Shown piece by piece: positions 46,993 through 56,638 of a DNA stretch of 64,000 bases; position 1 is the stretch's first letter, and the number at the start of each line of letters is the position of its first letter. The notes beneath the pieces were generated by a model that was not told the origin of the DNA, ran no database searches, and saw only the letters and a program-made list of their open reading frames with translations. Made by a program: the position numbers and the translations under genes. Origin of the DNA: Gloeocapsa sp. DLM2.Bin57 (lineage in GTDB: Bacteria > Cyanobacteriota > Cyanobacteriia > Cyanobacteriales > Gloeocapsaceae); contig RECR01000066.1 in NCBI GenBank assembly GCA_007693955.1, positions 62,001 to 126,000 of the forward strand, read 5' to 3'.

Positions 46993-48717
46993 CTAATAAT
47001 GATTTCCTGATTTACGGTGATGCACTGCGGTTATACCAGTAGATTGGAGGAGTTCACCCACTTCGGCGATCGCGTAAATTAACCAGTGATCGCCACATTC
47101 CATACGGTTAACTACTCTACATTCTAGATAAGCTAAAGCATCACTCAAAATCGGACAACCATTATTAGCTGTGGTGGTTTCTACTCCTATAAAGCGATCT
47201 TCTCCCGGTGCGAAGGGTTTGAGAAAATGTTTCATTAGTTTTAAATGCTTACCCTCAGCGAGAATATTGAGGACAAACTTGCTATCCTGATATAACAGAG
47301 ATTCTATTGCTCTTTCTTTAGCTACAGCCACGGTGATACCTGGAGGAGTAAAGGTAGCTTGAGATACCCAAGAAGCGAGCATAGCGCTTTTAAGTTCTCC
47401 CTGTTGGGTAGTAACGATACAAAGAGAGCCAACGATTCGCCCTAAAGCTTGGTCTGTGTAATTAGCTGTAGCACCTAAAACCGAAGGACGTGGGGTTTGA
47501 GCTTTTTTAGCCTTTTTCAACCCTTGAGCAAAATCTGTCCCCGCTTCTTCACAAGTTTTTAACACTACTTCTGTAGGAGTAAATTTAACTCTGATTGGTT
47601 CAAAACCAAAACTATAACCCCCATCCCGTAACTTACTCTCCAAAAAGTCGATCGCCTCTCCACTCCAACCATAAGAGCCAAAAACTCCCGCTAGTTTCTT
47701 AGAGTCAGCGTTGGCTAGAGTTATCCCTAATGCTGTTTGTATTTGGGTTGGAGCATGACCACCGAGAGTAGGAGAACCAAAAATAAAGCCATCTGCTGCT
47801 ACGACTGCGGTTTTAATGGTTTCTCCGTCGGCAATTTCGGCGTTGATGGATTCTACCCTAACTCCTGCTTTACTGATTCCACGGGCGATCGCTTGAGCTA
47901 GGGTTGCTGTATTACCATAAGCTGAGGCATAAATTAGAGCTACGCTTAATGCTTGAGTTTTTTCCTGTTCTAGCCATTGTTGATAAGATTGGTTTAATTC
48001 TTGCAACCCATAGCGTACCAATGGTCCATGACCTGTAGCGTAGATTTTAGGGTTTTTTTCCCCTAATTTATGGATAGCAGTACTTACTTGTTTAGCACAA
48101 GGGGCCATTAAACAGTCAAAATAATAGCGTCTATCTTGTTCATAAACCCTCCAACCTTCATCAAAAACTTGATCTCCACAAACATGAGCACCAAATAATT
48201 TATCGGTATAGAGGATTTGGGTTTGAGGATCGTAGGTAGCGAGTGCGTCGGGCCAACGAGGTAAGGGTATAGGGATTAATTCTAATTGATGACCTTGACC
48301 GATGTCTAGACTTTCTTCTCCTTTAATAATTTTGAGGTTAGGAAGGTTTTCGTTAAAGATTTCCCCGAGGACGATCGCCGCGGGATTGGTACAGACACAG
48401 GTAATTTGGGGGGCTAATGCTAGTAAAGCTTTGAGGGTATAACCACGATTAGCGTTGACGTGACCTAAAATAACGTAGTCTATGGTTTTCAGGTCTATTC
48501 GCTGTTGGAGATTTTTGAGGAAAATATCACCAAAAGACTCTCCTGGAGGATCTAATAAAATAGTGCGATCGCTCTCAATTAGATAACTATTGGCGGTTGT
48601 ACCTTTTTGCAGACCATATTCTATTTCAAATTTTAATCTAGTCCAAGTGCGCGATCTTAATACCCTAGTATTTTGGGCAATTGGTAATACTTGAACGTCT
48701 TTAGCTGCTTTATTCAT
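46993..48717 (-). CDS. Flavodiiron protein (diflavin flavoprotein, Flv1/Flv2-like)
   Basis: 574 aa, the cyanobacterial three-module A-type flavoprotein: metallo-beta-lactamase-like (1-~250), flavodoxin-like (~255-400; VALIYASAYGNTATLAQAIA, GSPTLGGHAPTQIQ) and flavin reductase-like (~425-574; GSLCIVTTQQGELKSAMLAS). Flv1/Flv3 send PSI electrons to O2. The diiron site motif H-x-E-x-D-H is GHVNANRGY here, lacking the acidic ligands and second His, as reported for Flv1/Flv2-class subunits that pair with a canonical partner. The partner gene is not in the window. Confidence 0.9.
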   Translation of the reverse strand: MNKAAKDVQVLPIAQNTRVLRSRTWTRLKFEIEYGLQKGTTANSYLIESDRTILLDPPGESFGDIFLKNLQQRIDLKTIDYVILGHVNANRGYTLKALLALAPQITCVCTNPAAIVLGEIFNENLPNLKIIKGEESLDIGQGHQLELIPIPLPRWPDALATYDPQTQILYTDKLFGAHVCGDQVFDEGWRVYEQDRRYYFDCLMAPCAKQVSTAIHKLGEKNPKIYATGHGPLVRYGLQELNQSYQQWLEQEKTQALSVALIYASAYGNTATLAQAIARGISKAGVRVESINAEIADGETIKTAVVAADGFIFGSPTLGGHAPTQIQTALGITLANADSKKLAGVFGSYGWSGEAIDFLESKLRDGGYSFGFEPIRVKFTPTEVVLKTCEEAGTDFAQGLKKAKKAQTPRPSVLGATANYTDQALGRIVGSLCIVTTQQGELKSAMLASWVSQATFTPPGITVAVAKERAIESLLYQDSKFVLNILAEGKHLKLMKHFLKPFAPGEDRFIGVETTTANNGCPILSDALAYLECRVVNRMECGDHWLIYAIAEVGELLQSTGITAVHHRKSGNHY

Positions 48718-48752
48718 GTTTTCCTCAAAAACCCTCTTTGGTTCATTTTAAC

Positions 48753-49851
48753 TTATAAACTACGTAAATAAGCTTCGACAAATTGTTCTAAATCACCATC
48801 TAAAACGTCAGTTACTGCGGTAGTTTCTACGTTTGTACGCAAGTCTTTAACCATCTGGTAGGGATGAAAAACATAGTTACGGATTTGATTACCCCAAGCT
48901 GCTTCTACCATATCCCCTCTGATTTCGGCGATCGCCTGTGCGCGTTGTTCTTGAGCGATGATTAATAACTTAGCCTTGAGTAAAGCGAGGGCTTTGTCTT
49001 TATTTTGTAGTTGAGAACGTTCTTGGGTACAACGTACGGCTATTCCTGTAGGGATATGAAGGATACGTACAGCTGTTTCTACCTTATTAACATTTTGTCC
49101 TCCTTTACCACCGGAACGAGTAGTGGTTATTTCTAGATCCTTGTCAGGTATATCTACATTAACCGCGTCTAAACCTAAAGCCGGCATGACTTCTACCCCT
49201 GCAAAACTGGTTTGACGTTTACCATTAGCGTTAAAAGGAGAAATTCTAACTAGTCGATGAGTTCCTTTTTCACCTTTGAGATAACCAAAAGCGTAACGCC
49301 CTTCGATTTCCAGGGTAGCTGATTTAATCCCCGCTTCGTCTCCCTCTGATAATTCGGCTAATTGTACTTTGTATCCCTGTTTTTGTGCCCAACGGGTGTA
49401 CATTCGCAATAACATTTCTGCCCAATCCTGAGCGTCTGTACCTCCTGCACCAGCATTAATGGTTAATACCGCCCCTTTAGCGTCATAAGTACCACAAAGA
49501 AGTTGTTCTAATTCCCAGCGGTCTAATTCCTGATTGAGGGTTGTCAGAGTGGTTGTGGCTTCTTCTAATAAACTGTTATCGGTTTCTACCTCTAAGAGTT
49601 CGACGATCGCTTGGGTATCTTCTAACTGATTTTGCCATTTTTGGTATTCTTTGAGGGTATTTTTCAGCTCATTTAACTCACTTAAAACCATTTGGGCTGT
49701 GTCGGGATTATCCCAAAATTCTGGTTCAGAGGCGGTATATTCTAAATCTTTGATTTTGGCTGTTAAAGTATTCAGGTCAAAGATAGTCCTGGGTTTTCCC
49801 CAGGCGCGCGTTGGTGGAATCGATTTCTCTTTTTAGTTCTGATATCTCCAT
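48753..49851 (-). CDS. prfB: Peptide chain release factor 2, programmed +1 frameshift
   Basis: Recognises UGA and UAA stop codons. The gene starts at ATG 49851 and reads 24 codons ([20 protein letters not shown], then QDYL) to an in-frame TGA at 49779-49777. The context TATCTTTGAC with an AGGA a few bases before it is the classic autoregulatory slip site; moving +1 at CTT continues as [20 protein letters not shown] into the rest of the protein, 365 aa in all, the normal RF2 length. Tripeptide anticodon SPF (RISPFNANG) and the catalytic GGQ ([10 protein letters not shown]) are present. Ten bases after the 68-aa gene. Confidence 0.96.
49776..49790 (-). promoter_or_regulatory. RF2 +1 programmed frameshift site
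   Basis: AGGACTATCTTTGAC: an internal Shine-Dalgarno-like AGGA, then CTT-TGA-C. RF2 abundance sets the outcome: with little RF2 the ribosome pauses at UGA and slips by one base. Confidence 0.93.
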
Positions 49852-49861
49852 ATTATCATTC

Positions 49862-50068
49862 CTAGTTTAGTTTTAAGGCGTTTACAGGTACTTCGTCCCA
49901 AGATTCTACAGTACGTAAATTAGCAGACCAACCCTGTTGTTTTTGTTCGGGACTTAAACTCTCTTGCCAGGATTGGTGACAAGACTTGGCTAATTCTTCA
50001 TCAGGTGATGCAATACAGGCATATATTATGCCGCTGGGATCAATTTGTTCGTTTATCCAAATAGCCAT
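49862..50068 (-). CDS. Small soluble protein of unknown function
   Basis: 68 aa (MAIWINEQIDPSGIIYACIA), two Cys, acidic centre. Its start codon faces folP and it lies 10 bases upstream of prfB, so it probably shares the prfB transcript. No family recognised beyond a cyanobacterial-type small protein. Confidence 0.6.
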   Translation of the reverse strand: MAIWINEQIDPSGIIYACIASPDEELAKSCHQSWQESLSPEQKQQGWSANLRTVESWDEVPVNALKLN

Positions 50069-50954
50069 GAGTGTCTGCTATAATAACTACGGATTCTTAT
50101 TATACTCTTTCTCTTTGTCTAGTTTAACTATTAGAAATCATTCCTTTAACTGGGGAAGCAAAACCTATCTGATGGGGATACTTAACGTTACTCCCGATAG
50201 TTTTAGTGATGGTGGCGAATTTAATAACCTCTCTAAGGCTATTGCACAAGCTGAAAAACTGGTCAATTCAGGTGCTGATCTCCTCGATATTGGTGGTCAA
50301 TCCACTCGTCCTGGGGCTGAAATTATCCCTTTAGCAACAGAACTTGAACGAGTTATTCCTGTAGTTAAAGAATTGCGCTCAAGATTAGATATTCCTATTT
50401 CTGTGGATACCACTAGATCTCAAGTAGCTTCGGCGGCGATCGCCGCAGGGGCTGATTTAATCAACGATATCTCAGGTGGAACAATAGATCCTGAAATGTT
50501 TACAGTAGTGGCTAATCTAGGTGTTCCCCTTATTTTAATGCACAGTCGGGGTACTCCTCAAACTATGCAGCAATTAACCCAATATGATGATTTAATCACA
50601 GAAATAAAGGCTTTTTTAGCAGCTAGAATCAATACTGCTGTGGCTATGGGTATTAAGCGATCGCATTTGATTATTGACCCTGGTATTGGTTTTGCCAAAA
50701 ATTATGACCAAAATCGCCAAATTTTAGGCAATTTAGAGGAATTTAAGTACTTAGAAACTCCTATCTTAGTAGGACCATCTCGTAAAAGCTTTATCGGTCA
50801 AATTCTCGGGAAAAGTGATCCTAAAGATAGGGTGTGGGGGACAGCTGCTGCTTGTTGTCTGGCGATCGCAGGTGGTGCTGATCTTCTCCGAGTCCACGAT
50901 GTTAGGGAAATGAGTGAGGTTTGTACTGTTTTTGATGCTATATATCGTAACTAG
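50067..50954 (+). CDS. folP: Dihydropteroate synthase
   Basis: Joins p-aminobenzoate and the pterin pyrophosphate in folate synthesis. Signatures YLMGILNVTPDSFSDGGEF, DLLDIGGQSTRPGA and HLIIDPGIGFAKN, then VGPSRKSFIG are intact. Family similarity begins at LTIRNHSFNWGSKTY, so the start is uncertain: ATG 50067 overlaps the divergent gene's start, TTG 50115 would begin right before the domain, and a TATAAT at 50079-50084 favours the later start. The open frame further upstream (to 49986) runs antisense inside the 68-aa gene and is rejected. Confidence 0.92.
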   Translation: MSVCYNNYGFLLYSFSLSSLTIRNHSFNWGSKTYLMGILNVTPDSFSDGGEFNNLSKAIAQAEKLVNSGADLLDIGGQSTRPGAEIIPLATELERVIPVVKELRSRLDIPISVDTTRSQVASAAIAAGADLINDISGGTIDPEMFTVVANLGVPLILMHSRGTPQTMQQLTQYDDLITEIKAFLAARINTAVAMGIKRSHLIIDPGIGFAKNYDQNRQILGNLEEFKYLETPILVGPSRKSFIGQILGKSDPKDRVWGTAAACCLAIAGGADLLRVHDVREMSEVCTVFDAIYRN

Positions 50955-50955
50955 T

Positions 50956-53900
50956 TTACTTACAGAGTGCTCGCTCTTGTGGGGATAACTTCTGATTGGT
51001 TTGTAAATAATCAGCTACCCATTGACAACCTTGTTTTAACATTGTTTCTGGATCAGCATCTAAGATTAAATCCCAGACAATAACTTCACCTGAAGCTTCA
51101 GCAGAAACTAATTTCAAACCATCTGGAGTAAAATTAACAGTATTGATTCCTGAATTATGACCACCTAGAGTTTGTAAAATCTTTCCTTGAAGATTCCATA
51201 ATTTAATAGTTCCATCTTCACTACCGGTAGCTATGATTTGACCTTGGGGATGAAAACTGACGGTATTGACTTCTCCTTGATGACCTCGTAAAGTAATTAA
51301 CTCTTCTCCCGTTAAATTCCATAATTTGATAGTTTTATCTTTACTTACCGTAGCAATGGTTTGACCATCAGGACTAAAAATAGCTTTCAAAACACTATCT
51401 TGATGACCTTTTAAGGTAACTAATAGTTCTCCTTGACTATTCCAGACTTTAGCGGTGGTATCATCACTAGCTGTAACTAAATATTGATCATCTTCACTAA
51501 AACTAACGCTTCTGAGACTACCCTGATGTCCTCGTAAAGTCACTCTAGGTTGTCCTTGTAAATCCCAAATTATAGCAGTGGTATCCCAACTAGCTGTCAC
51601 AATTCGTTGACTATCATGACTAAAATGAGCGTCTCTGACGTCTCCTTGATGTCCTTCTAAGCTAACTAATAGTTCTCCTTGAGTATTCCAGACTTTAGCG
51701 GTTTGATCTCTACTAGCGGTGACTACTAATTGATTATCTCGACTAAAATTAATGCTTCTGAGGTTATCACCATGATCATTGAAAACAGCTAGAGAATTCC
51801 CCTGTAAATCCCATAACTGACCCATATTGTAATTTCCTGCTGTTGCCAACAAACGACCATCAGGACTCAGACTAAGATAAGCAGTAGCTGTATCTCCTAG
51901 AAAAAAACGCTCTCGATGAGGAGTTTTTAGGGTGGTATCAGACACATTCCACAGACGTACTGTCCCATCTTCTCCACTACTAGCGAGAAGATTACCATAA
52001 TTATTAAAATTAACTCCTAAAACCCCTTGGGTATGACCTTGGAATATTTCTAGTAATTGACCTTGAGTATTCCACAAACGAACGGTGTGATCAAAACTTG
52101 CTGTAGCAATGATCTGACCATCTCGACAAAAGACGACACTAGCTACTGTATCTGTATGTCCTCTAAAAGTAGCTAATTCTTCTCCTTGAAGATTCCAGAG
52201 TTTAGCGGTTTTATCTTTACTACTGGTAACTAAACTTTGACCATCAGGACTAAAATTGACGTACATTAACCAATCTGTATGTCCTTCTAAACTAGCTATT
52301 TCTTCACCCTGAAAGTTCCAAATTTTGGCTGTCCCATCACGACTAGCGGTAGCGATTAAATTATCTTTAGGACTTACAGAAATAGCCACAACGGGTTCTT
52401 GATGAGTAGGAAAGGATTGTAACAGTTCACCCTGTATATTCCATAACTTTATTATCCCATTCCAACCTATAGTAACCACTATCTGACCATTTTTACTAAA
52501 ACCTACACAAGCTACCCAATCCCCAACATCTAGGGTAACTATTTCTTGTCCATCTTCAACACGCCAAATTCTAGCGGTTTTATCCCTACCCGCGCTAACT
52601 AGGTATTTACCATCTAAACTGTAATTAACGCTCCAGACCGCATCGTTATGACCTGTGATAGTATGGAGTAAAGTTCCATCAGGTCGCCAAATTCTAACGG
52701 TTTTATCCCAACTAGCGCTAGTTAAGGTTTGACCATCGGGACTAAATTTAACTCTAGTGACTACATCTTTATGACCTTCTAAACGGTTACCTTCTCTTAC
52801 CCAATAAAGAGATTGTAGTAAGGTTTTTTCTACCTGTACGCTTAAATCTGTATTTTCCCAACCCATAGACTGTAGTTTTCTCCCGGCTTGCAGACTTTGT
52901 AAGAGTGCATCTAGGTTATATTGAGACTCAAAAGATGCCTCAGAAGCTAAGGTCATGGCTTTAATTTCCCCAAAAGCTACTTGTCTTTTTTGTCTAGAAG
53001 TTTGTATGGCTAACCATCCTGCTGTTCCTAATAAACTTAAAGCAATTAATAACCCAAAATGAATAATTTTTTTCCCTTTTTTTTCGGCTTTGCTGAGAAT
53101 TTGGTTGGCTTTTTGAGTAATAATTAAATGGCTATGTACCTCTTTTTTTTCTCTTTCTTGACTAGCCGCTAGGTAACGATAATCTTCGTTGCTTAAGTTT
53201 TTATCTTTAGCCCATATTTGAGCGTTGATTAGGTCTTGTCCTTTTAATAAATAAGCCTCATCTTCATAGTTAGAGGCTACCCAAGCTTTGAGTAAGGAAG
53301 CGTAAGGACGTAATTGATTAATTTGTTTTTCTACCCAATTTAAATTAAAAACTTCTGTATAAATAGGATTATAAGGACGTAAATAACCTTCTTGTTTAAC
53401 AACTAATCCTGATAATAATAATTCGATTTGTTCGGCAGAATCATCAGCTATGACACTATCTTCTAGTAAAATCTGTCGATAGAGTCCTAATAATCGACTA
53501 GCGCGATGTTCGTTGTTTAAAAGGCGATCGCGAATAGTTCTTAAATGGGGGGGTTCATCTTGGGCTACCCAATTATCAATTATACTATTTTGGACTATTT
53601 CTGCTACCTTTAAGGTATCTAGACCAATTTCTGAGTGAGAAACTATCATTTTACAGAGTTTTTGAGTTAGAAAAGGTTGTCCTCTGGTCCAATGTAAAAT
53701 TTCTTGCATCACCCAACGAGGTTGTTTGACTTTTTCTTGTACTCCCATTATCAAAGGTTGTACTTCTTCTAGCTCAAATCCTTGTAAGTGAATAGCGCGA
53801 CCAACATTAAAAGGAGTGCGAGTTTTATCAGCAATCAAATCAGTTGGAGTAGCAACCCCCAAGAGAGTAAAGGTTAGATGTTGATATTCATGACAAGAAC

Positions 53901-54393
53901 GTAACAACGCAAAAAAGTCATCTGTATTAAAAGGAAGACTTAAGACACTATCAATTTCGTCAAAGAAAATAATGATTGGTTGAGTAATTTTTTCGGGTAA
54001 AACATCTTGTAATAATTCTCCTAAACAATTGATCGGGGAGAGATTTTGACGTTTTGCTAACCATTGACGTAGATTAATTTCTTTTGCTAATTTTAGCCCT
54101 CTAATAATACGCATAATAATATCTGCGTACCATTGAGGAGGAGTACTGTCACGATTACCAATACCAGAGAGATCCACGCTTATACAGACGTAACCTTCGG
54201 ATTGTAACTTTTGTATTACTCTCACCCTTAAACTGGACTTTCCTACCTGACGTGCATTGAGAACATAACAAAGTTCACCAGCTTTGAGGGCTTGATAAAC
54301 TTCTTCATCAGCTTTACGAATGACGTAACTAGGTGCACCTACGGGGAGTCCACCACCGACTTGGTATTGATAGGGTGAAGTCAAATTATACAT
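50956..54393 (-). CDS. AAA-like (STAND-type) ATPase with 14 WD40 repeats
   Basis: 1145 aa. N-terminal AAA_35-like ATPase (1-~350): [20 protein letters not shown], Walker [12 protein letters not shown], Walker [29 protein letters not shown] and [14 protein letters not shown]. One membrane helix follows at ~440-462. From ~520 on there are 14 WD40 repeats, each ending LWN/IWD-type, enough for two seven-bladed propellers. Many blades are close copies ([18 protein letters not shown]), so the array is young or homogenised. Architecture suits a ligand-sensing signalling or conflict ATPase; no effector domain is fused. Target unknown. Confidence 0.9.
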   Translation of the reverse strand: MYNLTSPYQYQVGGGLPVGAPSYVIRKADEEVYQALKAGELCYVLNARQVGKSSLRVRVIQKLQSEGYVCISVDLSGIGNRDSTPPQWYADIIMRIIRGLKLAKEINLRQWLAKRQNLSPINCLGELLQDVLPEKITQPIIIFFDEIDSVLSLPFNTDDFFALLRSCHEYQHLTFTLLGVATPTDLIADKTRTPFNVGRAIHLQGFELEEVQPLIMGVQEKVKQPRWVMQEILHWTRGQPFLTQKLCKMIVSHSEIGLDTLKVAEIVQNSIIDNWVAQDEPPHLRTIRDRLLNNEHRASRLLGLYRQILLEDSVIADDSAEQIELLLSGLVVKQEGYLRPYNPIYTEVFNLNWVEKQINQLRPYASLLKAWVASNYEDEAYLLKGQDLINAQIWAKDKNLSNEDYRYLAASQEREKKEVHSHLIITQKANQILSKAEKKGKKIIHFGLLIALSLLGTAGWLAIQTSRQKRQVAFGEIKAMTLASEASFESQYNLDALLQSLQAGRKLQSMGWENTDLSVQVEKTLLQSLYWVREGNRLEGHKDVVTRVKFSPDGQTLTSASWDKTVRIWRPDGTLLHTITGHNDAVWSVNYSLDGKYLVSAGRDKTARIWRVEDGQEIVTLDVGDWVACVGFSKNGQIVVTIGWNGIIKLWNIQGELLQSFPTHQEPVVAISVSPKDNLIATASRDGTAKIWNFQGEEIASLEGHTDWLMYVNFSPDGQSLVTSSKDKTAKLWNLQGEELATFRGHTDTVASVVFCRDGQIIATASFDHTVRLWNTQGQLLEIFQGHTQGVLGVNFNNYGNLLASSGEDGTVRLWNVSDTTLKTPHRERFFLGDTATAYLSLSPDGRLLATAGNYNMGQLWDLQGNSLAVFNDHGDNLRSINFSRDNQLVVTASRDQTAKVWNTQGELLVSLEGHQGDVRDAHFSHDSQRIVTASWDTTAIIWDLQGQPRVTLRGHQGSLRSVSFSEDDQYLVTASDDTTAKVWNSQGELLVTLKGHQDSVLKAIFSPDGQTIATVSKDKTIKLWNLTGEELITLRGHQGEVNTVSFHPQGQIIATGSEDGTIKLWNLQGKILQTLGGHNSGINTVNFTPDGLKLVSAEASGEVIVWDLILDADPETMLKQGCQWVADYLQTNQKLSPQERALCK

Positions 54394-54459
54394 AAGGGTT
54401 AGAATAAACAGCGGCTATCTTGATTTATACAAGATATTTCTTACTTAGTCCATACAGAA

Positions 54460-54530
54460 AAGTTAAGTAAATCAGGAAAACTAAGTCACTAATTTTTCTA
54501 TATCGACCTTTGTAGAGAAAGCGTATATAA
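54460..54530 (+). promoter_or_regulatory. Promoter region A, shares motifs with promoter B at 56159
   Basis: AAGTTAAGT at 54460-54468, TATATCGAC at 54499-54507, then TTTGTAGA, then TATATAA at 54524-54530 as -10. Spacings 39 and 25 bases are identical to those in the region before the DUF4278 gene. It points to the VCBS relic and the FAD monooxygenase. Confidence 0.5.
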
Positions 54531-54559
54531 ATTGAATAGTTGATCAAGCAGAAAAAAGA

Positions 54560-54645
54560 AAGCTGATATTAATGGGGATGGTTTTCTTGATGGTTTTATT
54601 GGCACAAATGATGGGACGATTGATTTTGTTAATGCTGTTGCTTGA
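54560..54645 (+). pseudogene. C-terminal relic of a VCBS/FG-GAP repeat protein
   Basis: One frame reads KADINGDGFLDGFIGTNDGT and then IDFVNAVA before a TGA at 54643-54645. D-x-N-G-D-G-x-x-D is the calcium-binding loop of FG-GAP/VCBS and hemolysin-like adhesin repeats, and G-x-x-D/N-G-x-x-x-F continues the same repeat. Only this last part remains, with no start codon; the frame is closed 19 codons... upstream at 54541-54543. It ends 9 bases before the FAD monooxygenase start. Confidence 0.5.
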
Positions 54646-54654
54646 AAAAAATAG

Positions 54655-56085
54655 ATGAAATCTTCAGTCGTTATTATCGGAGGAGGTCCGGCGGGTTTAG
54701 CTACGGCGATCGCCTTGGCTAAAAGGGGATGGCAAAATATTACTGTTTTAGAAAAACGTGCTACTCTAGATTACTATGAACCTGATAAATCTTATAGTTA
54801 TCAAATTGATGGTCGCGGACAAAAATTAACGGACTTATTGGGCTTAACTTCTCAATTAGCTAGTCAGAGTGTTCCTAATACTGAGTTTTATTTTACGTTA
54901 ATTTCCAAAAATGGTAACCGCAAAACTAGAAAAGTTCCGATTGTTGATCCTAATCGAAAAACGGCTTATTGGTTACCTAGACAAAGTTTAATACAGTTAT
55001 TTTATGAGGAAATTGTCCAAAACTGGTCAGATTCTATCCGTGTTTTATTTGCTACTGAATGTCAAGAAATTAAAGAACATCAACAGGGATTAGAAATTAT
55101 TGCTCAATCTTCACAGGAACAAGAATTTAGTTTTATTCCTACTTTGTTGGTGGGTTGTGATGGTTTCAACTCGGTTGTTCGTCAATTTCTTAACCAAAAA
55201 GAACAAGGAAAATCTGAACGTTTTGTTATGCAAAAATTTCCTTCTGCTAGTAGTGGTTTAAAATATAAGGTTCTTACTCTACCTCCTAATTTTCCTCTGT
55301 CAGATACTCCAGGAGATTTAGCTGAGTCAACTATGGCTTATGCTATTCGAGCAAATTTTACTGGACGTCGTAAGGCTTTTTCTTTAGGAATTTTACCCTT
55401 AAAAAATCAAAATCAACCTCGCAGTGCTAATATTATCACTTATCAAGATCACGAAATTTGGGGGTTAAAAACTACATCGCAACTTTGGCAATTCTTGCAA
55501 GAAGCTTTTCCTCATTTACCATTAACAAAAATTATCTCTAACTCAGATTTAGAAATATTTTTATCTAGTTCTGGTGGAGTTTTTCCCCCTCCTCAATATT
55601 GTTCAGGATTATCTCAAATTATTGGTAAACCTGAAGAAAACTTAGGTACAGGTGTTATTCTCTTTGGAGATGCTGTCCATTGTTTCCCTCCAGATATCGG
55701 TCAGGGTGTTAATTCTGCTTTAGAAGATGTATATCTATTCGATGAGGTATTAGCACAAACTAAAGACAACTTATGGTCAGCTTTACCCCAATATCAAAGT
55801 TTACGGGAAAATGATGTTAAGGCTTTAATTCGTTTGGTACAAATTTGTTATCCTTGGCAATATAATCAAGCGCCATTGCGTCAAAAGTTGTGGAGTGTTA
55901 ATTTTTTTGGACGTTTTCTGTTAAATCGTTTATTCCCTTTTCTATTTAATCCCCATTCTTTCTTGTTGATTCAAAATCATCAACTCTCTTATGCAGAAAT
56001 TTTGGCTAAAAGTAATCAAACAACTTTTAGGTTAACTGTGGGATTATTGCTCCTTTTAATTGGGTTATATTATAGTATTACATAA
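54655..56085 (+). CDS. FAD-dependent monooxygenase (kynurenine 3-monooxygenase-like)
   Basis: 476 aa of the group A flavoprotein hydroxylase fold. Rossmann motif VVIIGGGPAGLATAIALAKRG at the N-terminus, the DG motif LLVGCDGFNSVVRQ, and the GD motif ILFGDAVHCFPPDIGQGVNSALED. A C-terminal hydrophobic helix (LTVGLLLLLIGLYYSI) would anchor it to a membrane, as in kynurenine 3-monooxygenase. No other kynurenine-pathway gene is here, so the substrate is open. Confidence 0.88.
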   Translation: MKSSVVIIGGGPAGLATAIALAKRGWQNITVLEKRATLDYYEPDKSYSYQIDGRGQKLTDLLGLTSQLASQSVPNTEFYFTLISKNGNRKTRKVPIVDPNRKTAYWLPRQSLIQLFYEEIVQNWSDSIRVLFATECQEIKEHQQGLEIIAQSSQEQEFSFIPTLLVGCDGFNSVVRQFLNQKEQGKSERFVMQKFPSASSGLKYKVLTLPPNFPLSDTPGDLAESTMAYAIRANFTGRRKAFSLGILPLKNQNQPRSANIITYQDHEIWGLKTTSQLWQFLQEAFPHLPLTKIISNSDLEIFLSSSGGVFPPPQYCSGLSQIIGKPEENLGTGVILFGDAVHCFPPDIGQGVNSALEDVYLFDEVLAQTKDNLWSALPQYQSLRENDVKALIRLVQICYPWQYNQAPLRQKLWSVNFFGRFLLNRLFPFLFNPHSFLLIQNHQLSYAEILAKSNQTTFRLTVGLLLLLIGLYYSIT

Positions 56086-56158
56086 CACTCGCTCTGACAT
56101 TTTGGAAATTTTATCCTTAAAAACTTTTATAAGCTTGATTCAAGATTCAAGTATAGAT

Positions 56159-56229
56159 AAGTTAAGTTTCTCGATTCAAATAATTACTTAACTTTTATAT
56201 ATCGACTCTTTTGTAGAAAAATTATATAA
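56159..56229 (+). promoter_or_regulatory. Promoter region B upstream of DUF4278 gene
   Basis: AAGTTAAGT at 56159-56167, TATATCGAC at 56198-56206, TTTGTAGA, then TATATAA at 56223-56229. Same motifs and same spacings as region A at 54460. Transcription should start about 30 bases before the DUF4278 ATG. Confidence 0.55.
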
Positions 56230-56266
56230 CAATAATAACTAGAAAAAATTCAAAGGAATAAAAATC

Positions 56267-56503
56267 ATGAACTTATCTTATCGCGGTTGTCAATATCAAA
56301 AATTTCCTGTTTCTCTAGTCGGATATCACCAACAAATTAATCTTAAATATAGAGGAGTAAATTATAGTGTTAATGGAGGAATGCCCACTATTAGTAAACC
56401 CAATGTTGTTTTAAAATATCGAGGAATTTCTTATCAAGTTGTTGATAGTTATATCCATTCTGAAAAGATCATCACTTTTCCTCATAATTCTGTTATTGCT
56501 TAA
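56267..56503 (+). CDS. DUF4278 small protein with three LxYRG repeats
   Basis: 78 aa. Three copies of the family motif: LSYRGCQYQKF, LKYRGVNYSVN and LKYRGISYQVV. Soluble, basic, no signal peptide. Preceded by AAAGGAATAAAAATC, a usable ribosome site, and followed by a terminator, so it is a single-gene unit. In cyanobacteria DUF4278 genes are often stress-regulated; that is general family knowledge, not shown here. Confidence 0.85.
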   Translation: MNLSYRGCQYQKFPVSLVGYHQQINLKYRGVNYSVNGGMPTISKPNVVLKYRGISYQVVDSYIHSEKIITFPHNSVIA

Positions 56504-56539
56504 TTAAATAAGTGACTTGAAATTATGTTAATCAATCCG

Positions 56540-56568
56540 CTCCTTACCTTAAATGGGTGAGGAGTTTT
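56540..56568 (+). terminator. Rho-independent terminator after DUF4278 gene
   Basis: CTCCTTACC (56540-56548) pairs with GGTGAGGAG (56556-56564) with one G-U pair, followed by TTTT. Confidence 0.75.
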
Positions 56569-56638
56569 CATATACAGCGCTATAATTTCCTAACGAGACA
56601 CTAAAATAAAATTTAGGGACTTGTTAGGTTGAGAATCA

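Noticed and set aside
49986-50066. N-terminal extension of folP
   Set aside because: It lies antisense within the 68-aa gene and has no similarity to dihydropteroate synthase, whose fold starts near LTIRNHSFNW.
54572-54658. 28-residue hydrophobic ORF (MGMVFLMVLLAQMMG...) overlapping the FAD monooxygenase start by ATGA
   Set aside because: It is the out-of-frame reading of the VCBS-like relic, has no ribosome site, and its hydrophobicity comes from GATGGTTTT-type repeats read in the wrong frame.
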